From NCBI RefSeq assembly GCF_014873535.1, contig NZ_JADBEF010000001.1, positions 3,224,001 through 3,288,000 on the forward strand: a DNA stretch of 64,000 nt, written 5' to 3'. The DNA is from Nonomuraea africana (GTDB taxonomy: Bacteria; Actinomycetota; Actinomycetes; Streptosporangiales; Streptosporangiaceae). Both the position numbers and the translations under genes were made by a program. Below the pieces are notes generated by a model that was given only the letters and a program-made list of their open reading frames with translations, had not been told where the DNA came from and searched no databases. The number at the start of each line of letters is the position of its first letter. Position 1 is the stretch's first letter. Of the stretch, positions 29,996-37,952 are shown piece after piece.

Positions 29996-30475
29996 ATGGC
30001 CACCCCACAGACGTCCGACGACGACGACGTCATCGACCTGCTGCTGGCTCAGCACGCGCGAATCAGGGACCTGTTCGACGAGGTGGAGCAGGCCTCGGGC
30101 ACGCGGCGGGCCGAGACCTTCGCCCGCCTGGCCCAGCTGCTCGCCGTCCACGAGAGCGCGGAGGAGGAGATCGTGCACCCGCACGCGCGTGCCGCGATCG
30201 ACGGCGGCGACGGCATCGTCGACGACCGGCTGGCGGAGGAGGCCGAGGCCAAGCGGCTGCTGGCGGAGATGGACAAGAACGGTCCCGACGCCGCCGACTT
30301 CATGGAGCGGCTCACGCTGCTGCGGGACGCCGTGACGGCGCACGCCCGCAGCGAGGAACGGTACGAGTTCCCGCAGCTGCGCGCCCGCACCACCGAGGAC
30401 GAGCGCAGGAAATTCGGCCTCGCGGTACAGGCGTCCGAGGAGAGCGCCCGCCACCTGGCGGACAGCGACGAGTGA
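29996..30475 (+). CDS. Hemerythrin HHE domain protein
   Basis: ATG 29996 follows GAAAGGAGA. The 159-residue protein has the hemerythrin pattern: LLLAQHARIRDLFDEVE (His), LLAVHESAEEEIVHPHARA (His-x3-Glu and His), LLRDAVTAHARSEERYEFPQL (His-x3-Glu). These would bind a diiron centre that senses or carries O2 or NO. It is short, cytosolic and carries an acidic N-terminus (TSDDDDVIDLL). It is followed, 90 bases on, by a kinase gene. Confidence 0.9.
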   Translation: MATPQTSDDDDVIDLLLAQHARIRDLFDEVEQASGTRRAETFARLAQLLAVHESAEEEIVHPHARAAIDGGDGIVDDRLAEEAEAKRLLAEMDKNGPDAADFMERLTLLRDAVTAHARSEERYEFPQLRARTTEDERRKFGLAVQASEESARHLADSDE

Positions 30476-30564
30476 CCCGCACCGTCGGACAGAAGCCCTC
30501 AGGCGTGACCACGTTGTTACAAGTCTCCTGAATGTCGACATGTCGGGCGGGTACCCGTCTTGCC

Positions 30565-32004
30565 ATGTCCGATCATGTCGAGACGCTCAGCGGACGCTAC
30601 CGGCTGCTCAGGCCGCTCGGCCAGGGCGGCATGGGCCGAGTGTGGCACGCCCACGACGAACTACTCGCCAGGGACGTCGCGGCGAAGGAGGTCCTGCCCC
30701 CGATCGGCCTGGGCGAGAGCGAGATCGAGGTCTTCACGATCAGGACCCTGCGCGAGGCCCGCGCGGCGGCCAGGATCAGCCACCCGAGCGTCGCCGCCGT
30801 CTACGACGTGCTGGAGGAGCACGGGCATCCCTGGATCATCATGCAGTTCGTCCCCTCCAGGCCCCTGGGCGACGTGATCGCCGAGCGAGGCGGCCTACCG
30901 CCCGAGCGCGTGGCGAGGATCGGCCTGGACGTGCTGCGCGCCCTGCGCGCCGCGCACGCCGTCGGCGTACTGCACCGCGATGTGAAGCCGGACAACGTGC
31001 TGCTCGCCCACGACGGCACCGCGGTGCTCACCGACTTCGGACTGGCCGCGCTCGACGAGGACGCCTCGGTCACCAGGTCGGGCATGGTCGTCGGCACCCC
31101 CGCCTACATGGCGCCCGAACGCGCCACGGGCGGCCCCTCCCTGCCCGCCTCCGACCTCTGGTCCCTGGGCGCGATGCTCTACGCCGCCGTCGAGGGCGCC
31201 TCCCCCTTCCACCGCTCCCACGTCCTGGCCACGCTCGGCGCCGTGGTGCACGACGACCCCCCGCCTTCGGCCAGGACGGGCGCGCTCGCCCCGGTGATCC
31301 ACGGCCTGCTGCGCAAGGAGCCGTCCGAGCGGCTGGATCTCGACGAGGCGGAGACACTCCTGCGCGCCGCCGCCCAAGAGCCGCCTCTCCACGCCCTCCC
31401 TCTTCACACCAGGCCGCTCCAAACCAGGCCGCGCCACGCCACATCTGTCCGCGCCACATCTGTCCACGCCACATCTGTCCACGCCACCGCGCCCATGCCG
31501 CCGCCGCCCGCCCGTTCTCGGCCCGCTCCCTCTCGGCCCGCTCCCTCTCGGCCCGCTCCTTTCCGGCCCGCCCCCGCACGGCCGGCTGCTTCGCGGTCGC
31601 TTCCCTCCCTGCCCGTGGGCTTCCCGCAGGCTCCCTTCCCGTCCGTGCCCGGCATCCGTCCGCGCGCCAACAGGCTCTTCCCCGTCGCGGTCGCGGCGCT
31701 GATCATCGCGGCCCTGGCGGCCTCTCCGCAGAGCGGCGGCCCTTCCCGCCCCTCGCCCGTGGCCGCGCCACCACCCGCGGCCGCTCCCGCGCCCGTGGCC
31801 GCTCCCGCCGTACGGCCTGGCTCCCCCGCGCCGCCGCCCGCCGCCACGTCCGAGCGGAAGCGGCAGGACCGCACCATGGCCGCCTCCCCTCGCCGGATCA
31901 CGATCGCCGTCAGGGACACCGACCGGCAGAAGGCGCACCCCGGCAAGGGCGGCAAGGAACCCAAGCGCGACAAGACCAAGGGCAAGGGACGAGCCGGCCG
32001 CTGA
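30565..32004 (+). CDS. Membrane-bound Ser/Thr protein kinase (PknB-like)
   Basis: The 479-residue protein starts at MSDHVETLSGRYRLLRPLGQ. Kinase landmarks: glycine loop GQGGMG (19-24), Lys41 (VAAKEV), HRDVKPDN (Asp139), DFG (157-159) and GTPAYMAPE. The domain ends near residue 265. A long linker (270-360) rich in Pro, Ala, Arg and His contains two sets of 15-bp tandem repeats. One membrane helix (about 372-390, FPVAVAALIIAALAA) is followed by a proline-rich and lysine-rich tail (GKGGKEPKRDKTKGKGRAGR) predicted outside the cell. No PASTA domains are present, so the external ligand is unclear; the basic tail could touch acidic wall polymers. Confidence 0.9.
   Translation: MSDHVETLSGRYRLLRPLGQGGMGRVWHAHDELLARDVAAKEVLPPIGLGESEIEVFTIRTLREARAAARISHPSVAAVYDVLEEHGHPWIIMQFVPSRPLGDVIAERGGLPPERVARIGLDVLRALRAAHAVGVLHRDVKPDNVLLAHDGTAVLTDFGLAALDEDASVTRSGMVVGTPAYMAPERATGGPSLPASDLWSLGAMLYAAVEGASPFHRSHVLATLGAVVHDDPPPSARTGALAPVIHGLLRKEPSERLDLDEAETLLRAAAQEPPLHALPLHTRPLQTRPRHATSVRATSVHATSVHATAPMPPPPARSRPAPSRPAPSRPAPFRPAPARPAASRSLPSLPVGFPQAPFPSVPGIRPRANRLFPVAVAALIIAALAASPQSGGPSRPSPVAAPPPAAAPAPVAAPAVRPGSPAPPPAATSERKRQDRTMAASPRRITIAVRDTDRQKAHPGKGGKEPKRDKTKGKGRAGR
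31436..31560 (+). repeat. Two triple 15-bp tandem repeats in kinase linker
   Basis: ACGCCACATCTGTCC is repeated three times (31436-31480, second copy begins G). TCTCGGCCCGCTCCC is repeated three times (31516-31560, last base differs). Each unit encodes five residues (for example ATSVH and SRPAP). Such in-frame repeats can expand or contract by slippage. Confidence 0.88.
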
Positions 32005-32315
32005 GCGCGCGCCATGGCCGAAGGAATCCGCTGCCGCCGCCCCGCCGCTGCGGAGATCGCGGAGCTCGGATACGGGCGCGAGGCACGGCCTGGGCCCGCC
32101 GGGGCGCCCGCTGCCGTGCGGTGGCACGTGCAGCGGGCACGGCGGCTACGTCCTCGGCGACCTGACCAGGCGCGGCGTGATCGTCTCGGTCTCCACCGAG
32201 TTCCAGGACTCCCCCGGGCACGCCGAGCGTCTCGAAGCGGCGGTCGGCCGCCTGGTCAACCGTGCCCGGTGCGACGGACGGTAAGTGCGGACGCCGCCCG
32301 GCGGTCAGGCGCGAG
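32005..32315 (+). other. Intergenic region with an unassigned ORF remnant
   Basis: Between the kinase and the glycogen-binding-like gene. On the + strand, codons from about 32144 to TAA 32282-32284 read GGYVLGDLTRRGVIVSVSTE, then QDSPGHAERLEAAVGRLVN. This has good coding bias but no start codon or ribosome binding site, and upstream the frame becomes Gly/Pro-rich. I cannot name the family; it looks like the tail of a lost gene. Confidence 0.35.
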
Positions 32316-32672
32316 TCAGGCGGTCGGCTTCGCGGCGGCCTTCGCCGTGGCGCCGCGGCGCGCCGGCTTGTCGTTCCCGTTGGCGGAGACGGCCGGAAGG
32401 TGCACGATCGAGCCGCGATGATCGCGCTCGTCGGCGTCCGGCTCGTCCAGCCACGCTCCGCCGTCGGCCAGGTAACGGAAACAGATGCTGGTGCCGGCGG
32501 GCAGCGCGACCACGGCGGTGTGCATGCCCTGGTCGGTGCGGGTCATGGGGTGGGCGTAGGGGTCCCACTGGTTGAAGTCGCCCACGACCGAGACCGGCCC
32601 CGGCAGGTCGGCGGGGAGGGTGAAGGTGAGGCTGACCAGCCCGTCGTCGCTCGGCCTGTCCTGTCTGATCAT
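32316..32672 (-). CDS. Isoamylase early-set (CBM48-like) domain protein
   Basis: ATG 32672 follows AGGAGG. The 118-residue protein is a single E-set domain: VSLTFTLPADLPGPVSVVGD, FNQWDPYAHPM and FRYLADGGAWLDEPDADE are the typical glycogen-binding strands. The C-terminal tail (ANGNDKPARRGATAKAAAKP) is basic and alanine-rich. Free-standing domains of this kind occur in actinobacteria and may bind glycogen or act as small regulatory subunits. It has no catalytic part. Confidence 0.8.
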   Translation of the reverse strand: MIRQDRPSDDGLVSLTFTLPADLPGPVSVVGDFNQWDPYAHPMTRTDQGMHTAVVALPAGTSICFRYLADGGAWLDEPDADERDHRGSIVHLPAVSANGNDKPARRGATAKAAAKPTA

Positions 32673-33050
32673 CGAGAGTCCTCCTGTTGCGTCTGCACGG
32701 TGCGCGCGCCTCAGCCGTGTCAGCCACGGTGAGGTACGCCTCCTGCGATTGCAGGGCGCGGCGGTGGAGGGGGCAATGCGCCACGACGCCTGGTAAGGAC
32801 ATCTTGATCCGTGTTTGCCGCTCGCCTTGCCGGGGTGAGCTGGAGCGGGGAGAAGCGGGAGAAGCCGGAGAAGTGGGGGATCAGGCCGGAGCCGGGGAAG
32901 CGGTCCTGGCCGGCGGACGGCGGAAGGCACCGCCACTTGCCGTCCGCAGGGTGCGCCGCGGCCCGCTGCCGGCGGGGGCGCCGCGGCCTGCCACCGGCCC
33001 CGCTCATTGTTGGGTGCCGGTGCCGCGGCGCCTCATCCGCCCGCAGTCCG
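32673..33050. other. Intergenic region with G/A-rich repeats, no gene seen
   Basis: About 380 bases. Around 32830-32930 several GGGAGAAG, CCGGAGAAG and CCGGGG repeats occur. Open frames here have no start signals or family resemblance. It contains the promoter region of the leftward gene at 32672. Confidence 0.45.
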
Positions 33051-33365
33051 TCAGAACTGCGCGTGTGTCGGAGTCCTGCCGCCAGACGACTTGTCGAACA
33101 CGCCCGTCTCGGCGCGCGGCTCCACTTCCACCTCCCCGCGCATCTCCTCCTCGCGCATCTCCTCCATCCGGAGGGCGACGCCGAGCGCGAACAGGGTCGG
33201 CGCCCACTCGCCGACGAAGATCCCCCACCTGTCGGCGCGGTCGAGACCGGCGTTCTCCGACGTCCTGGAGACGGCCCAGGACGCGATGGACAGGCCGATG
33301 GACGCGATGGCGCAGGTGTACATGTGGCTGGACTTGATGCCCATCGAGTGAAGCTGCTTGATCAT
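33051..33365 (-). CDS. Small two-helix membrane protein
   Basis: ATG 33365 follows GGGGGAA and gives 104 residues: MIKQLHSMGIKSSHMYTCAI, helix 1 at about 16-34 (CAIASIGLSIASWAVS), helix 2 at about 52-68 (WGIFVGEWAPTLFALGVAL), then a very acidic segment (RMEEMREEEMRGEVEVE). I do not recognise a characterised family. The charged tail is predicted cytosolic. It is divergent from the dehydrogenase at 33507. Confidence 0.65.
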   Translation of the reverse strand: MIKQLHSMGIKSSHMYTCAIASIGLSIASWAVSRTSENAGLDRADRWGIFVGEWAPTLFALGVALRMEEMREEEMRGEVEVEPRAETGVFDKSSGGRTPTHAQF

Positions 33366-33506
33366 GGTTCCCCCTTTTTGTGGTGCACGTGAAGCGCTAC
33401 CCCATGACAAAGGCGGCGAACCGTCAGCGGCAACTACCCATCTTCTGGCTTATCCGGACATAAGGGGGCATGGGAGTGGGGCAGTGGCTCGAGAGAGGAA
33501 GAGATC

Positions 33507-34718
33507 ATGAAAGCAGTCGTCTGGCATGACGTCGGCAAGATCGCCCTCGACGAGGTTCCCGATCCGCAGGTCCGCGAGCCGGAGGATGCCGTCGTGCGCA
33601 TCACGGCCAGCGCCGTGTGCGGTACCGACCTGCACTTCGTCCGCGGAACCATGTCCGGCATGCGACCCGGCACAGTGCTGGGCCACGAGGCCGTCGGTGT
33701 CGTCGAGGAGCTCGGCCCGCAGGTGCGCAACTTCAGCGTGGGCGACCGGGTCGTGGTGTGCTCCACCATCGGCTGCGGGCGATGCGTGTACTGCAGGGCC
33801 GGGTACTACTCCCAGTGCGACGTCGCCAATCCCAACGGCCCCGCCGCCGGCACGGCCTTCTTCGGCGGACCGCAGTCCACCGGCCCCTTCGACGGGCTGC
33901 AGGCCCAGTACGCCCGCATCCCCTACGCCCACACCGGGATGGTCGCCGTCCCGCCGGGCGTCAGCGACGAGCAAGCGCTCATGGTCAGCGACATCTTCCC
34001 CACCGCCTGGTTCGGCGCGCGCCTGGCCGAGGTGGGCAACGGCGACGTGGTCGTGGTGCTGGGCGCCGGCCCCGTCGGGCAGCTGGCCGCGCTGTCGGCC
34101 CGCATGCAGGGCGCGGGCCGGGTCCTCATCGTCGACGGCAACGCCGACCGGCTGGAGACCGCGCGCCTGCAGAACGCCGAGACCATCGACTTCAACGCCG
34201 AGGACCCCGTGCAGACGGTCAAGGACCTCACCGGCGGCATCGGCGCCGATCGCGTCATCGACGCCGTCGGCATCGACGCCCAGAGGCCCTCGGCAGGACC
34301 CGCCGCCGACATCGACGAGCAGACGCGCCGGCGCTTCGAGCAGGAACAGCGGGAGGTCGCTCCGCGCAGCGACGCCCACGACGGCACCTGGGTGCCGGGC
34401 GACGCGCCCAGCCAGGCGCTGCGCTGGGCGGTGGAGATGGCCGACAAGGCGGGCACGATCGGCATCGTCGGGGTCTACCCGCCGGGCTTCGGCGGCTTCC
34501 CTCTGGGTGAGGCGATGAACCGCAACCTCACCATCAAGGCGGGCAACTGCAACCACCGCCGCTACGTTCCGGGACTCCTCAGCAAGATCGCCTCAGGCGC
34601 GGCCGATCCGACGACGGTGGTGACCCAGCAGGAGGATCTGCCGCATGTGATCGACGCCTACCAGGCCTTCGACCGCAGGGAACCCGGCTGGACCAAGGTC
34701 GTCCTCGAACTGGGGTGA
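33507..34718 (+). CDS. Zinc-dependent dehydrogenase, glutathione-independent formaldehyde dehydrogenase type
   Basis: The 403-residue MDR enzyme begins MKAVVWHDVGKIALDEVPDP. Catalytic zinc ligands are in CGTDLHFVRG and GHEAVGVVEE; the structural zinc loop is GCGRCVYCRAGYYSQC. The Rossmann motif is VVVLGAGPVGQLAA. A long insertion around residues 255-300 (QRPSAGPAADIDEQTRRRFE) and WVPGDAPSQALRWAVEMADK are typical of the formaldehyde/alcohol dehydrogenase subfamily FdhA. It probably oxidises an aldehyde or alcohol with NAD+. RBS: GAGAGGAAGAG. Confidence 0.85.
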   Translation: MKAVVWHDVGKIALDEVPDPQVREPEDAVVRITASAVCGTDLHFVRGTMSGMRPGTVLGHEAVGVVEELGPQVRNFSVGDRVVVCSTIGCGRCVYCRAGYYSQCDVANPNGPAAGTAFFGGPQSTGPFDGLQAQYARIPYAHTGMVAVPPGVSDEQALMVSDIFPTAWFGARLAEVGNGDVVVVLGAGPVGQLAALSARMQGAGRVLIVDGNADRLETARLQNAETIDFNAEDPVQTVKDLTGGIGADRVIDAVGIDAQRPSAGPAADIDEQTRRRFEQEQREVAPRSDAHDGTWVPGDAPSQALRWAVEMADKAGTIGIVGVYPPGFGGFPLGEAMNRNLTIKAGNCNHRRYVPGLLSKIASGAADPTTVVTQQEDLPHVIDAYQAFDRREPGWTKVVLELG

Positions 34719-34821
34719 CCGGCCCGGCCTGCCCAGATCTCCTCGGTTTCTCCTGGCTGCGCCCGTGACCGCGCGTAAGCTGGGCGAGTGCGGTGCTTTA
34801 CCGCGCCACGGAGGAGGGCTG

Positions 34822-35151
34822 GTGACGATGACTGTTCTCTCGGTCGACGTGCGCTTCCACCCCGCCCACCCGGTCGTGCACCTGGTCGGCGAGCTGGACA
34901 TCATGTCATCTCCGGTACTGCAGGACGCGATCGACTCCGCGCTCGCCGACCATCCCGCGATAGTCGAGCTCGACACCGCCGAACTGACGTTCTGCGACTC
35001 CCAGGGGTTGCGGGCGCTGTTGCTGGCGCAGCGGGCGGTCACGGGCGCGGGCGCCGTCCTTCACCTGACGCATGTCCACGGCCCGTTCCGGCGCGTGCTG
35101 GAGATCACCCAGCTCGACAAGGCGTTCGTCATCGACTTAACCCCCGCCTGA
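34822..35151 (+). CDS. STAS-domain anti-sigma factor antagonist
   Basis: GTG 34822 (or ATG 34828) follows GGAGGAGGG. The 109-residue protein is one STAS domain: HLVGELDIMSSPVLQDAID, then ELDTAELTFCDSQGLRALLL, where the Ser in CDSQGL is the usual phosphorylation site. Such proteins release a sigma factor by binding its anti-sigma kinase. The likely partner kinase is not adjacent; two further STAS proteins lie at 44.9-46.6 kb. Confidence 0.88.
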   Translation: MTMTVLSVDVRFHPAHPVVHLVGELDIMSSPVLQDAIDSALADHPAIVELDTAELTFCDSQGLRALLLAQRAVTGAGAVLHLTHVHGPFRRVLEITQLDKAFVIDLTPA

Positions 35152-35309
35152 CCGTGGTCGGTCCCGCCCCGCGGCCCGTACGAGACTCCTCGCCACGCCG
35201 ATCACCTCGGCGGTCGGCGTCACGCACGCAGCCCGGCTTCGACGACCCGACCCGGCCTGGGTCGACGGAAGAACGTCGGGTGGATCGGTGCCGGGCGCCC
35301 GCCAGCGCG

Positions 35310-35420
35310 TCACGGGACCAGGACGACCTTGCCCGTCGTGGCCCTGGTTTCGAGGGCGGCGTGGGCGGCGGGCCCCGCCTAGTCCACCGGACCGAAGCGC
35401 CCCCCGAGGAACTCGGACGA
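35310..35420 (-). pseudogene. C-terminal remnant of a quinone-oxidoreductase-like gene
   Basis: The minus-strand frame ending at TGA 35310-35312 reads AGPAAHAALETRATTGKVVL with VP at the end, the canonical tail of zinc-binding MDR proteins. An in-frame TAG directly precedes it (FLGGRFGPVD then stop), and no more of the gene is found upstream. So only about 35 codons with a nonsense mutation remain. Confidence 0.6.
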
Positions 35421-35479
35421 TCGGGGTGCGCGCCGCTGGCACCGCGCTCATGTACCCCTGAGGCACTCCGGTCCAAGCC

Positions 35480-37696
35480 TCAGTAGGCCGTGACCCGGTC
35501 GGGTTCCGGGGCAGGTTCGGTCGCACGGTCCTGCGGGTGGCCGCCCGCGGTGGGCCGCGGGCGGATCGGCCACCACATGGCCCGGCCGAGGAGTGCGGCA
35601 AGGGCGGGGACCAGCACCAGCGACACGACGAGCGCGGAGAGCATGATGCCGAGCGTCATCGCGAAGGCGATCTGCTCGTTGCCCGGGGACGCGCCGAGGC
35701 TGGCGAAGGAGGCGGCCAGTACCAGGCCGGCCGTCGCGATGGCCGGTGTCGTGTGCCGTACGGCGCGGGCCACGGCGGCGCGGGCCGGACCCGGTCGCTG
35801 CATCTCCTCCCGGATCCGGTCGGTGATCAGGATGTTGTAGTCGGTGCCCAGGGCCACGACGAACAGGAACAGCACCAGCGGGAGGGTGAAGCTGACGCCC
35901 GGCTTGCCGAGGGCGTGCTGGAACAGCAGGGTGGCGGCGCCTAGCGTGGCGGCGAAGCCGAGCCCGACGGAGAGCATGAGGATCACCGGTGCGAGCAGGC
36001 TGCGCAGGAGCAGCAGGAGGATCAGCGCGATCAGCGCGGCCGCGACCGGGAACACTATCGTGAGGTCGTGGTCGACGGCGGTCGAAATGTCGGCGATGAT
36101 CGCCGGCGTCCCGCCCACGTGTGCCGTCGTCCCGGCGGGCGTGTGCTGGGCGACCGCGGCCCGGATCGGTCCGGAGGCCAGGTCGCGGGCCTGCTGGCTC
36201 TGCGGGTCCGCGGTCGGGTAGAGGTCGATCCTGGCGGCACGGTGGTCCTTGCTCAGGACGGTCCTTGCGACCTGGCCCACGCCCTTGACCTGGGTGAGCG
36301 CACGTGAGAGACCGTCGAGCCTGCCGGTTGTGAGGGTGCCGCGGTCCGTGGAGGTGACGAAGACGCTCGTCGGGTCCGACACGCCGGCCGGCAGCGTGCG
36401 GGAGATCTCGGCCGCGGTGGCTGTAGCGGGGGTCTGGGCACTGGGGTTGCCCTGGCCGTAGTCCATGCGGATGCCGATCAACCCGGCGGCCAGCGCGGCA
36501 AGCAGGGCGACGGAGGCGGTGAGCATCATCAGCGGTCGTCGCGTGACCAGCGCGCCCAGGCGGGCGGCGCGGCCCTCGCGCGCCTCGCGGCGTAGGGCCG
36601 CCCGGGAGGGCCAGAACATCTTGCGCCCGGTGGCCGCGAGCAGCGCCGGCAGCAGGGTGAGGCTGCCGAGCAGCATCACCAGGACCGCGACGGCGATCGC
36701 GGGGCCCATCGAGCGGAACTGCCCGAAGGTCGCCAGGCCCAGCGTGGCGAACGCGGCCACGATGGTCATCGCCGCCGAGGTGATCGCGGTGCCCACCCGG
36801 CCGGAGACCTGCGCGGCCACCTCGCGGGCGGACTGCTCGGGCCTGGCCCGCAGGTGCTCGCGGAAGCGGAACAGCAGGAACAGCAGATAGTCGATGCCGA
36901 TGCCGAACAGGACCACGTTGATCAGCCCCGGAGTGCTCGCGTCGAGCTTGAGCCCGGTGAGCATCGCGGCACCCGCGACGGCTCCCGCAGCCACGGAGCC
37001 GATCACGGCGACCGCGAGCAGCGGCAGCAGGGCCGCCAGCACGCTGCGAAACACCAGCACGTTGAGCAGGATGATGAGCCCCATGATGAGGCCGCTGCCG
37101 ACCGTCGTGGCGGTCTTGCGGGAATCGACGGTGTCGACGGTGTCGGCGAGAGCCCCGGTGAAACCGGTGCGCATCCCCGCCTCGGAGAACTGCGTCCGGG
37201 CGGCCTCCCGGAAGGTCCGGTAGACGCCCTGGACCCCCTTGTCCGCACGATTCCCGATCAGCTCGACGGAGAGCAGTTCGAAACTCCGGTCGGGCGCCGT
37301 CATCGCCGGGGCGATCCGGGGCGTCTGGGAGCGGTCCGGGATCAGGAACTGCTGCGGGCCGTCGTCTTCCCTGGGCATGATCACCCGGCGCTTGCCCAGC
37401 TTCGCCGCCTCGGTCTCGACCCGCTTCTGATCGGCGGCGCTGAGAGCCTTGCCGTCGGACCGCGCGACGAGCACCGTCACCGTGGTGGCGTCGGGGTTCA
37501 CCCCGAACCGTTCCTTGGCGATGTGCAGCGCGGCAGCCGAGTCGTAGCTCCGGGGCAGGAAGTCCCCGGCCTGGTTCTGGGTGACGCGGTCGAACAGCGT
37601 CGGGGTCAGGGCGCTCAGTGCGACACCCAGCACCGCCCAGAGAGCGATGACCTTCCACGGGTGTCTGGTGGAGTATCCGGTCAGGGCGCGGATCAC
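35480..37696 (-). CDS. MMPL/RND-type membrane transporter
   Basis: GTG 37696 follows GGAGG; a longer frame upstream runs into the divergent promoter region. The 738-residue protein has two six-helix halves, each preceded by a large external loop: MIRALTGYSTRHPWKVIALW at the start, GIGIDYLLFLLFRFREHL and GTDYNILITDRIREEM as the paired MMPL signatures in helix 4 of each half. Such proton-driven exporters carry lipids or drugs. It is divergent from a two-component system at 37953, which probably controls it. Confidence 0.9.
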   Translation of the reverse strand: MIRALTGYSTRHPWKVIALWAVLGVALSALTPTLFDRVTQNQAGDFLPRSYDSAAALHIAKERFGVNPDATTVTVLVARSDGKALSAADQKRVETEAAKLGKRRVIMPREDDGPQQFLIPDRSQTPRIAPAMTAPDRSFELLSVELIGNRADKGVQGVYRTFREAARTQFSEAGMRTGFTGALADTVDTVDSRKTATTVGSGLIMGLIILLNVLVFRSVLAALLPLLAVAVIGSVAAGAVAGAAMLTGLKLDASTPGLINVVLFGIGIDYLLFLLFRFREHLRARPEQSAREVAAQVSGRVGTAITSAAMTIVAAFATLGLATFGQFRSMGPAIAVAVLVMLLGSLTLLPALLAATGRKMFWPSRAALRREAREGRAARLGALVTRRPLMMLTASVALLAALAAGLIGIRMDYGQGNPSAQTPATATAAEISRTLPAGVSDPTSVFVTSTDRGTLTTGRLDGLSRALTQVKGVGQVARTVLSKDHRAARIDLYPTADPQSQQARDLASGPIRAAVAQHTPAGTTAHVGGTPAIIADISTAVDHDLTIVFPVAAALIALILLLLLRSLLAPVILMLSVGLGFAATLGAATLLFQHALGKPGVSFTLPLVLFLFVVALGTDYNILITDRIREEMQRPGPARAAVARAVRHTTPAIATAGLVLAASFASLGASPGNEQIAFAMTLGIMLSALVVSLVLVPALAALLGRAMWWPIRPRPTAGGHPQDRATEPAPEPDRVTAY

Positions 37697-37866
37697 GATG
37701 TCCTCCGGCGGACGGACTTGAATGCGGATGTCTGCCGGGGGCTCCCGGCAGACATCCAGACCATCAGTCCGAGAGGCGGCAAACCTCCTGGCAGCGGATG
37801 ATCCGGACCGGGGCCCTGGGGCCTTCCCCCGGCTCGCGACCAGGACCCTGCTCCTGGTCCTGGTCC
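37655..37866. repeat. Original copy of a 212-bp segment duplicated at 41864
   Basis: This stretch covers the MMPL start codon and leader plus the spacer toward the histidine kinase. It matches 41864-42075 in the same orientation with about a dozen mismatches. It includes a hairpin-forming block of CCAGGACC/GGTCCTGG around 37838-37865. Confidence 0.9.
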
Positions 37867-37952
37867 GGCGACCACCGTCGCCGGTGCTGGCACCGCGGCT
37901 GCTGTGCAACCCTGTTCCGGGGGCCAGGAGGCCTGATACAGGGGGAACAGAC

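Noticed and set aside
31436..31560. Short tandem repeats considered as a CRISPR array.
   Set aside because: The units are contiguous 15-mers without spacers and lie in frame inside the kinase gene. No CRISPR array was seen anywhere in the window.
37722..37952. A longer histidine kinase starting at 37722.
   Set aside because: The extra 77 codons lie in the promoter segment that is duplicated at 41864, and a good ribosome binding site precedes the ATG at 37953.
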